Part shown: positions 27,572-34,159 of the stretch, one piece after another
Layout of the letters: every line of letters begins with the position of its first letter
How positions within the stretch are numbered: position 1 is the stretch's first letter
From: a virus
Length of the DNA stretch: 38,778 nt
Reading direction: 5' to 3' (one strand)
Virus record (IMG/VR): IMGVR_UViG_3300042521_001573
Location: 1 to 38,778 of that record
The notes under the pieces: generated by a model
The model's input: only the letters and a program-made list of their open reading frames with translations
Database searches by the model: none
Told to the model about the DNA's origin: nothing
Made by a program: the position numbers and the translations under genes

Positions 27572-29617
27572 TTAATTCCTATAAATGCCACCATATATGT
27601 CAGCATTGGCTGAAGATGTAAACCATTCTGGACCTTTGTACATCTCGTTATCTTTTTTATTGGATGTTGGCATCTGTTTGAGATTGCCACCAATAATATT
27701 GTAGTCTGGAGAGGCTAATGTGCGATTGATTTGTCTTGCTAACATATTTGCAATTATTAAAGCACTATAACGGTCTTTTCTTAATCGGCCCTTTTTACCA
27801 CTAGCACTTTTAACTTCTGGAGTATCCCATCTGTCTCGTCCTCCAAATCCGCTACTAGTATGACGCATTACTATAGTTGTAAGTTCATTTTTAAGTTCTT
27901 CTATTTCTAATATGCATTCGCTCAAAGTATCATATATTGGATTTAGATCAGCATCTATAATTTTTCTACCTTCTTCTTCTATGGCCAAGCCTAAAGTTAA
28001 ATTATCGAATCTTGGAAATAATATAGCCTTGTCTTCTAGATCTTTTCTTAATCCATGATTGGCTTGTGCTGTCCAATCTGCTTTGGCAAATTGCACCAAC
28101 TCTAGTATGTGCAATCCTGGTTGAGCGTCTGTATCTTTAGCTTTATCATAATTTATGATAGGCCAAATTAATTTCTCTCCAGATTTTAATTTATCTGGAT
28201 CATGTAATGCTTCTTCAATAGCCACACCTCCACCCTGAGCATCCATACCTATTTTTAGAGGAGTAAATGTTTCCATTAAACTACGAATTTTTCTAGCACA
28301 AAAACCATAAAAATCATGATCTTCTACTAGTCCTGTCTTTTGTCTTTCTTTAAAATTACTTCTATTAGTAGTCCAACAATATACAATTCTATTATGATCT
28401 GGATGTAATTCTAAAATAACTATACTAAAATTATCTTGTTCGCTAGCAGGATCGATACCGTAAATATATTGTTTGGATGGATCACCCTTGATTCGAGTAT
28501 CAAAAACTACCTTATTACTGTTTGGTAGTATAATTTCTTTATTGTCTCCTGTAACACAACTTTCTATCAAGCTTCTTTTAAAGAACCCATCACTATCTGC
28601 TGTAAAACATGCGGCATATTCCATGTTATATATACCGCTATGGATAGTAGCTTTAGCACGAGCCACCTGTTTATCATCCATAAAACCAACAGGAATTAAT
28701 TCGTATGGAATTCTAATAATACTATAGTCTTTCCAATTAAAATTATCAGGAACTTCCCCATTAAATATTTCTTCTAATTTCCTCTGATCTCCTTGGCTTT
28801 CAATAATAGATTTATATCTTCTCCAATAACTAGCAAAATGTTTGAAAGCATAATCAGCTGTTCCGCTAATAATTGCTTGATTACCCATTTTAGTTTCTAG
28901 GCTTTCAAGTTCTTCATTCCATATGCCAGCTTCTTTCATGGCTTTTTTCTTAGCTTGTTCTTTAACGTTTTGAATTGGACTAGCGCTAACTGCTGCGAAC
29001 CCTGATACTACTGTTTCGTAAATATCAGGACTAATAGATGCAAATTCGTCAGCAATAATAATATGGGCGCGCAAACCTCTGATTTTGCTACCATCACCCA
29101 TAGGAATAGCCACCGCCCAACTTTCACCTAATCTAATGGTACATCTGTCTACATCTCGTCTTGGACCATCATCATTACCATTAAAAATACTTCTTAAAAT
29201 TGAACTATTACGCCAAATAGTTTCCATATATTCAAAGATAATTTTACTTTGTCTAAAAGCCGCACCTACGATAACAATTTTAGTTCCTGGATTAAATATG
29301 CATCTTAATACAGCATATAACGCTAGAAGAAACGACTTACCCCAGCCACGACTAGCAATATACATTGGAAACGGACGTATCCAAAACTCTTGCAATATAG
29401 CAATTTGAATAGGATGAAGTTCTATATCAAATAATAATTTACAAGTCATACCGAAATATTTAGGATCGCGCATCAACTTAATTAAATGTAAATCAGGATT
29501 TTCTATATCAATTTTTTGTCTACGAATCATGTGATTATCTGAGATCTCTATTTTTGATAGATCTCCAAGATTCAACCACGCATCTTCGAACATATGTTTA
29601 TTCTTGATTTGGGACAT
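27572..29617 (-). CDS. terL: Terminase large subunit
   Basis: This 681-residue packaging motor has an ATPase domain with Walker A SRGWGKS at residues 89-95 and Walker B HIIIADE at 185-191, whose last acid is the catalytic Glu. An RNase H-like nuclease domain follows, with a first acid in YIYGIDPASEQDNFSIVIL near residue 385, a second in IGMDAQGGG, and later acidic residues. The length is usual for T4/cyanophage-type large terminases. It overlaps the end of the ERCC4-type nuclease gene by 20 bases, so translation is likely coupled. A GGTGTA element follows the stop and precedes the portal gene. Confidence 0.95.
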   Translation of the reverse strand: MSQIKNKHMFEDAWLNLGDLSKIEISDNHMIRRQKIDIENPDLHLIKLMRDPKYFGMTCKLLFDIELHPIQIAILQEFWIRPFPMYIASRGWGKSFLLALYAVLRCIFNPGTKIVIVGAAFRQSKIIFEYMETIWRNSSILRSIFNGNDDGPRRDVDRCTIRLGESWAVAIPMGDGSKIRGLRAHIIIADEFASISPDIYETVVSGFAAVSASPIQNVKEQAKKKAMKEAGIWNEELESLETKMGNQAIISGTADYAFKHFASYWRRYKSIIESQGDQRKLEEIFNGEVPDNFNWKDYSIIRIPYELIPVGFMDDKQVARAKATIHSGIYNMEYAACFTADSDGFFKRSLIESCVTGDNKEIILPNSNKVVFDTRIKGDPSKQYIYGIDPASEQDNFSIVILELHPDHNRIVYCWTTNRSNFKERQKTGLVEDHDFYGFCARKIRSLMETFTPLKIGMDAQGGGVAIEEALHDPDKLKSGEKLIWPIINYDKAKDTDAQPGLHILELVQFAKADWTAQANHGLRKDLEDKAILFPRFDNLTLGLAIEEEGRKIIDADLNPIYDTLSECILEIEELKNELTTIVMRHTSSGFGGRDRWDTPEVKSASGKKGRLRKDRYSALIIANMLARQINRTLASPDYNIIGGNLKQMPTSNKKDNEMYKGPEWFTSSANADIYGGIYRN

Positions 29618-30065
29618 ACTTATCGTAAACTCTTTTCATAATGGATAGTGCTGTTTTTTCTGCCCAATGAGGAGATCCGCAAAATATGACATGTATATTA
29701 TGATATATCGATAATTCTGTAACAAATTTCATAATAAATGCTGGAGAGATTTTGATATGTTTCCATAGTTTCTGTGGAATATCCGAACCAACAGGATAGT
29801 TCATCATCTGATCATAATTGCATTCGATAAGAATATATGCGTGTTTATATTTGCTCATACGTTCTATAACGTCCTTAAATCTTTTTTCTGTCATATTATT
29901 AGCAAGTTCTGCTATTCCATTTTTTCTCTCTATGCAAAGTAGATCCTCTAGTCCTTCTATACTATAATCTCCAGTATCTAATTTTTTATTAGCTTTAGCA
30001 TGATAGGGAAATTCCCACGGATGCTGTTCTCTGGTGTCAACTATAATAGTAAAATTATCACTCAT
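29598..30065 (-). CDS. ERCC4/XPF-family nuclease
   Basis: This 155-residue protein carries the ERCC4 nuclease signature: IIVDTREQHPW at residues 7-17, then GDY at 32-34 and IERK at 45-48. These acidic and basic residues form the metal site in XPF/Mus81-type nucleases, which cut branched DNA. The acid that usually follows ERK at four residues is replaced by Ala, with Glu at the next position; I recall this AEF/AEL variant from phage members. There is no helix-hairpin-helix, so the protein is a lone nuclease domain. It is embedded between an HNH nuclease and the large terminase (overlaps of 4 and 20 bases), so a role in clearing branched concatemers before packaging is plausible (inference). 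Confidence 0.85.
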   Translation of the reverse strand: MSDNFTIIVDTREQHPWEFPYHAKANKKLDTGDYSIEGLEDLLCIERKNGIAELANNMTEKRFKDVIERMSKYKHAYILIECNYDQMMNYPVGSDIPQKLWKHIKISPAFIMKFVTELSIYHNIHVIFCGSPHWAEKTALSIMKRVYDKYVPNQE

Positions 30066-30325
30066 TTTTTACTCGCTACAATTCTCATAAAAGTGGGAGC
30101 AAATACTTCTTCTTGACCCTTAATCGCATCATGATGATATCTACACAATGTTACGCCATTATCTACTACAAATCGTAGTCCTGGAAAATCAGCCCAATTT
30201 TTTATATGGTGAGCATTTAGTTTATATTTTAGATTACAGTTTGGCCATTGGCACTTAAAATGATCTCTTTCATAAACACTAGTTCTCCATTGTATATATT
30301 TTGGATCTTTAAAATTACGTTTCAT
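30062..30325 (-). CDS. HNH endonuclease
   Basis: With the ATG at 30325 the protein has 87 residues; a GTG nine bases earlier is in frame but is less likely. The HNH pattern is complete: a CxxxxC pair (C25, C30), tandem His H39-H40 in NAHHIKNW, Asn56 in DNGVTLC, and His64-His65 preceded by C61 as the metal ligand pair. Small HNH proteins beside terminases are known to assist packaging cleavage in several phages (established for HK97 gp74-type proteins). It overlaps the small terminase gene by 11 bases and the ERCC4-type gene by four (ATGA). A homing nuclease is the alternative, but its tight operon fit argues against it. Confidence 0.85.
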   Translation of the reverse strand: MKRNFKDPKYIQWRTSVYERDHFKCQWPNCNLKYKLNAHHIKNWADFPGLRFVVDNGVTLCRYHHDAIKGQEEVFAPTFMRIVASKK

Positions 30326-31127
30326 CAGATACACTTTCAGGAGTTAAAAATGGTTTATCTAGTGTCTTATCAGCATACGAATGATATTGTTGAAGATCTT
30401 TAATGGCTTTTTGAGTAGCCATACTGATAATTTCCATCTCTCGTCCTTCTCTCTCTCTTATTTCTTCATCTTCAAGCATACGTATAAGGCCTAACCAACT
30501 GCTTTTGCCATCTTCGATTCTTTTAATACGTTGCTCTCTGGTAGCTTTGAGATCTTTACTAATTTTTTGTTGTTCACCTAATAATTTGGTATATTCATTT
30601 GTATAATTAGCAATACTATTACGAGCAAAACTAAGCTGTGTTTCTAAATTAGCCAATTTGGGAATATCTCTTTGATCTTCTGGTTTTTCATATTCGGCAT
30701 CTACTAGACGCTGTAATTTTTCTGTTTCTGCAATATGACGCTTGCGTTCTTTCATAGAACGATTAATTAAAATATCTATTGTAATAAATTGTTTAATTTG
30801 TAGTTCTTCTGCTGGTAAAACATCTTCTCTAAACTGTCTTAGTAGATTAATCCAAATGTTTTCAAAGTATTCTAATTCGCCACTATCATTATCAAACTGT
30901 TTAACTATTTCACTCCAGAAAGTTTTACTATGTAATTTATTCTTTAAATATTCTTCATCGTTAACAATGGTATCGTCTTCTAATAATCTATTCTCGATGA
31001 TATATCTTTTAATGGGGGCGGTATTACGATTTAGTTGATCGGCAATAGTATCTATAGTTAATGATTTAACATTATCTCGTATAAATTTTTCTTCATCTAA
31101 ACTTAATTGTCCACGTTTTTTACTCAT
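30315..31127 (-). CDS. Probable terminase small subunit
   Basis: This 270-residue protein opens with an HTH-like segment (LSLDEEKFIRDNVKSLTIDT, then IADQLNRNTAPIKRYIIE, residues 9-45) of the kind small terminases use to bind the packaging site. A long charged coiled coil occupies roughly residues 120-215, suitable for ring assembly. It lies upstream of the HNH, ERCC4 and large terminase genes, in the expected order. It overlaps the sigma gene by eight bases. I cannot name a family, and a generic DNA-binding regulator remains possible. Confidence 0.65.
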   Translation of the reverse strand: MSKKRGQLSLDEEKFIRDNVKSLTIDTIADQLNRNTAPIKRYIIENRLLEDDTIVNDEEYLKNKLHSKTFWSEIVKQFDNDSGELEYFENIWINLLRQFREDVLPAEELQIKQFITIDILINRSMKERKRHIAETEKLQRLVDAEYEKPEDQRDIPKLANLETQLSFARNSIANYTNEYTKLLGEQQKISKDLKATREQRIKRIEDGKSSWLGLIRMLEDEEIREREGREMEIISMATQKAIKDLQQYHSYADKTLDKPFLTPESVSDET

Positions 31128-31746
31128 AATTATGATCTTTTAAAATTGATTGGATATGTTTTTGCAGTTGAACCAACTCGTTTTTAGTTACTTTTATGCC
31201 GCCCTTAACCTTTAAATAAGTTTCTCTATATTTTGTATGAATATTATCCTCAATAATTTTTAATATTTCGTTATTAGATATATTGTCTAATAAATTATTT
31301 TCTGATTGATGTTCTGAGGTTTCTATATCAACAGGCTTCATTAGATTTTTTTTGGTGTTGTTTCGTTCTATCCATTGGGAATAAATGGAGCAATTGTCCT
31401 TATTGGTATATTTAGCACACTGATTGGAACTTTTTTTATAATCAGGATCAAAAAATGGACAACCTACACAAACATTATCAGGGCGATAGTAGTTGTCTCT
31501 TTTAAAATTAAATAAACGATTTCTTACGTGGGTCCACAAAAAGTTTTCTAGTGGGCGTTTGTGATCATAATTTTCTAATCCTTCAAGAGCAAACATGGCG
31601 GCTTGCTGTTTCATATCATCAATTTCATGATATCCAAATTTAAATTTATAGATTAGTTTTTTACTTATATTATCAACGGCCTCTAAAAAATCTTTTTCTG
31701 TAATTTTTTTTCTGGTAAAAATATCATTCTTTTTTGGTTTTGTCAT
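31120..31746 (-). CDS. Phage RNA polymerase sigma factor (late-type)
   Basis: This 208-residue protein has a sigma-70 region-2-like block at about residues 35-90: FGYHEIDDMKQQAAMFALEG, ENYDHKRPLENFLWTHVRN, RLFNFKRDNYYR. That is the core-binding and -10-recognition helix pattern of small phage sigma factors such as T4 gp55. A four-Cys cluster follows (C93, C96, C110, C119), probably a zinc site, unusual for bacterial sigmas but familiar in phage ones. It sits at the head of the late operon, so it probably redirects host RNA polymerase to late promoters; the GGTGTA elements are candidates. It overlaps the small protein upstream by 23 bases. Confidence 0.8.
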   Translation of the reverse strand: MTKPKKNDIFTRKKITEKDFLEAVDNISKKLIYKFKFGYHEIDDMKQQAAMFALEGLENYDHKRPLENFLWTHVRNRLFNFKRDNYYRPDNVCVGCPFFDPDYKKSSNQCAKYTNKDNCSIYSQWIERNNTKKNLMKPVDIETSEHQSENNLLDNISNNEILKIIEDNIHTKYRETYLKVKGGIKVTKNELVQLQKHIQSILKDHNYE

Positions 31747-31876
31747 TATCGTCTTCTAATAATTCCTCTATGGTTTTATTATCAACATTCTGAGCAGCTA
31801 GATCCTTTTCTATATTTAGATCTTCTGAAGCTGTGACTTTTAGTGTGGAATCTACAAAATGATCAATTTTATTCAT
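31724..31876 (-). CDS. Small acidic protein opening the late operon
   Basis: A 50-residue frame begins at ATG 31876, with AAGGTG a few bases upstream, and ends with TGA inside the start of the sigma gene. The protein begins MNKIDHFVDSTLKV and has an acidic C-terminal half (TIEELLEDDNDKTKK). The ribosome site, the overlap coupling with the sigma gene and its place right after a divergent promoter region make it a likely real gene. Function unknown; an effect on the sigma factor is possible but unsupported. Confidence 0.6.
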   Translation of the reverse strand: MNKIDHFVDSTLKVTASEDLNIEKDLAAQNVDNKTIEELLEDDNDKTKKE

Positions 31877-31889
31877 ATTTCACCTTGCA

Positions 31890-31943
31890 TTGATATTAAT
31901 CTGGTCTAATATACATTATAGTTCTTTTTTACACTAAGTAAAG
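31890..31943. promoter_or_regulatory. Overlapping divergent promoters, late operon versus HTH/thioredoxin island
   Basis: On the minus strand, a perfect TATAAT (31915-31920) with a weak CTTTAC 17 bases upstream would drive the 50-residue protein and sigma gene. On the plus strand, TTGATA (31890-31895) and TACATT (31912-31917), 16 bases apart, would drive the HTH/AT-hook gene. The two -10 boxes overlap, so the promoters should exclude each other. A one-mismatch GGTGTA (AGTGTA, 31930-31935) is also present on the minus strand. Confidence 0.45.
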
Positions 31944-31958
31944 GAAAAGGGTGATTAT

Positions 31959-32159
31959 ATGAGTCGTAATTATAAAAAGTGGACCCAAACAGACATTCAG
32001 TTTATATTAGACAATCAAAATATGCTGGATAAGGATGTTGCTGTGAAACTCAGTGAAATAACTGGTCAAAGTATATCAGCAAGCATGGTTAGACGTCAAA
32101 GACGCAAGAGTGGTATTGCCAAAAGAAGAGGGCGTCCAAAGAAGGTTGCATCAGTATGA
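31959..32159 (+). CDS. Small HTH protein with an AT-hook
   Basis: This 66-residue basic protein has a homeodomain/HTH-like helix set (WTQTDIQFILDNQ, DKDVAVKLSEITG, SASMVRRQRRKSG) and then the AT-hook core R57-G-R-P60 in KRRGRPKK. AT-hooks bind the minor groove of AT-rich DNA, which fits this genome. AAGGGTGA precedes the ATG. It is divergent from the late operon, with only 82 bases between, so it could act on that promoter region. It is the first gene of a two-gene island facing the opposite way from both flanking blocks; its stop overlaps the next start. Confidence 0.75.
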   Translation: MSRNYKKWTQTDIQFILDNQNMLDKDVAVKLSEITGQSISASMVRRQRRKSGIAKRRGRPKKVASV

Positions 32160-32575
32160 TTACGGAACAGGAATATTTAAAGTCATTAACTAAACTACAG
32201 GAAAGGGAAAAATTATCATTATTAGCTAGTGAGAATGGTAAAAAATTTTTAGAAGAATATAAGAAGGCACTAGAAACTGCCAAAAAAGATAATAAACAAA
32301 TTTTCTTATTATTTTATATGGTTGGTTGTGATGGATGTAATGTTATTAAATATTTACTAGATAACAATGATAGTATTAAAAATATATTATCTAATTATAT
32401 AGTGCTATATTATAATGCTACTCAAACCAGAAGCTCTTTGGTACAAAAATATAATATATATTCTTATCCGGCCTGTTTGATTATTAATGATTCTGAAAAA
32501 GTAATTAAGCAGAAGTTGGGGATTAAAGTGTTTGATGATCCGTCTGTGGATTTTTTAGCTTGGTTAAATAGTTAA
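32156..32575 (+). CDS. Thioredoxin-like protein
   Basis: This 139-residue protein has a helical N-terminal extension of about 45 residues, then a thioredoxin fold: QIFLLFYMVGCDGCNVIKYL with redox pair C58-D-G-C61, a mixed strand YIVLYYNA, and the cis-proline strand SYPACLII with P105. A third Cys follows the cis-proline. There is no signal peptide, so it should act in the cytoplasm. It starts within the stop of the HTH/AT-hook gene (ATGA). It converges on the Cys-rich fibre gene, with about ten bases between the stops. A role in redox handling of Cys-rich virion proteins is a hypothesis; ribonucleotide reductase or another partner is possible. Confidence 0.85.
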   Translation: MITEQEYLKSLTKLQEREKLSLLASENGKKFLEEYKKALETAKKDNKQIFLLFYMVGCDGCNVIKYLLDNNDSIKNILSNYIVLYYNATQTRSSLVQKYNIYSYPACLIINDSEKVIKQKLGIKVFDDPSVDFLAWLNS

Positions 32576-32585
32576 TTTTTAATTA

Positions 32586-34106
32586 TTATGGTATTGGATT
32601 CAATATCATATTAAATTCACAATCTGGCTCAACCAATTCTTCATTTTCATCATAGTATGGATTAAAAGCATTAGCAAACCATCCTGCAAATACTGTAGCC
32701 ACATCAGTAACAATATCGTACGGATTAAGTGGAGGGTTAGGAATATTTACTCCAGCACTAAAAATTGTAGTTGTTCCATTGATAACATTAGCACTACTAA
32801 ATGTTAGAGTCATACTTGTGGATGAAATACTTCTATTAACCTGTAATTCATAAAAAACTTCCCCATATCCTGCTATAATTTGACTTCCTGTTGCTTGATT
32901 ATTAAAATTACCATTAATATCAAAAGCTGCTGTAATAATTAGTGTTGAATTTAAAATACTATTAATATAGTTAGCTAGTGCTAAAGCGTCCGGATTATTA
33001 ACAGCTGGTCCAGATGTTGGAAATTGACATCCCTCTATTTTAAATTTTAGTTCGTCACAGTTTAATACTGGTTCAGGGGTGCTGGTTGGAACACAGTCTG
33101 CTGGATCAACTTCTGAATCTACTATGGATCCTAAAGGAACAGGATCTGTGCATCCTACAGCAACACAGCTGGCAAATATTAAATATGACTCATCAGTATC
33201 TGCATCTTCTGCTACTAAAAATATCATGGTAACACCATTATGACATCCTTCTTCGCTATTGCAGTTTAATAAAAATAGAGCATCATTAATTTCGTCATTA
33301 ATATTAGGAATATTTATAGTAAAAGATGCTGATCTTTCTCCTGCTGTGTATGGTACGAAGCCGTCAACAGGAGTACTCTGACTAGTACAATTATTATAAT
33401 TGTTCATATCAAATTCTTCACCAACATACATTCCTTCTGGAGTAATAATTTTAGGAATAAAATTTGTGCGACAGCATCTGTGTCCACCGGCGCATGATAC
33501 TTGTCTCAAACCTATATCTGGAACATTAACTTCTCTAATAGTATCAAGATAAAATGCATATCCTTTAATGGTTGTTTTAAGATTTGGTGGAATAGTAATA
33601 ATTACTGGTTCTACAGGAATGCATTTTGGAGGAGATACACATAAGCCAGTGATATGGTCAACTACTGCACAAGATCCACATTCATTACTAGATAATTTTA
33701 AATCTTTAACTAGGCCGAATGTATTATTTTTAGGATAAGATAATAATTCATTAAAAAATGATGTATATGAACTATTACCATAATTTATAATGGAAGATAG
33801 TCTTTGATTACATAATGGATAATTCGCGCTTTCTGGATATCCACTATCAAACTGCCCATTAGAAAAATCATATTTATTACTACGTAAAGCTTGCGGAGTT
33901 AATGTTAATCGTACATTTCTAGATGTATTATATGTTATTCCAAATGGAATATTAATATTATCATAAAGATCAGATAGTATTTTTTTAGAATAAGTATAAC
34001 GAGACGATGCTAAAATAGTTTCTTTATCATAATTTGTATTAAAAAGCGGCTTAATAGTATGATCTATATGATTAGCTTGTTTATTAGAATCAGGAGTAAA
34101 TAACAT
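32586..34106 (-). CDS. Cys-rich tail fibre/adhesin, short paralogue
   Basis: This 506-residue protein shares its first 340 or so residues with the 923-residue neighbour: MLFTPD, IDHT(I/V)KPL, SSRYTYSKKILSD, the LTLTPQA(L/I)RSNKYDF block, then GYAFYL, GGH-x-C and CHNGVTM(I/V)FLV. The shared part also carries a Cys-rich spacer. From a linker CVPTSTPEPVLNC onward it differs and is a beta-rich domain of about 160 residues with no cysteine until near the end. The pattern of common base and private tip fits a receptor-binding fibre. Transcription comes from the right; a GGTGTA element lies 30 bases before the start. Confidence 0.75.
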   Translation of the reverse strand: MLFTPDSNKQANHIDHTIKPLFNTNYDKETILASSRYTYSKKILSDLYDNINIPFGITYNTSRNVRLTLTPQALRSNKYDFSNGQFDSGYPESANYPLCNQRLSSIINYGNSSYTSFFNELLSYPKNNTFGLVKDLKLSSNECGSCAVVDHITGLCVSPPKCIPVEPVIITIPPNLKTTIKGYAFYLDTIREVNVPDIGLRQVSCAGGHRCCRTNFIPKIITPEGMYVGEEFDMNNYNNCTSQSTPVDGFVPYTAGERSASFTINIPNINDEINDALFLLNCNSEEGCHNGVTMIFLVAEDADTDESYLIFASCVAVGCTDPVPLGSIVDSEVDPADCVPTSTPEPVLNCDELKFKIEGCQFPTSGPAVNNPDALALANYINSILNSTLIITAAFDINGNFNNQATGSQIIAGYGEVFYELQVNRSISSTSMTLTFSSANVINGTTTIFSAGVNIPNPPLNPYDIVTDVATVFAGWFANAFNPYYDENEELVEPDCEFNMILNPIP

Positions 34107-34136
34107 AATTTGACCTTAAAAAATTTAATAAATAGA

Positions 34137-34142
34137 TACACC
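34137..34142 (-). promoter_or_regulatory. GGTGTA late-promoter candidate (506-residue fibre)
   Basis: GGTGTATCTATT lies 30 bases ahead of the short fibre start, after the stop of the large fibre gene. Confidence 0.5.
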
Positions 34143-34159
34143 ACTAAAATACAATTAGA

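Noticed and set aside
31959-32159. Phage repressor/lysogeny switch
   Set aside because: The protein is a small HTH with an AT-hook and there is no integrase, partner repressor or attachment site here to support lysogeny.
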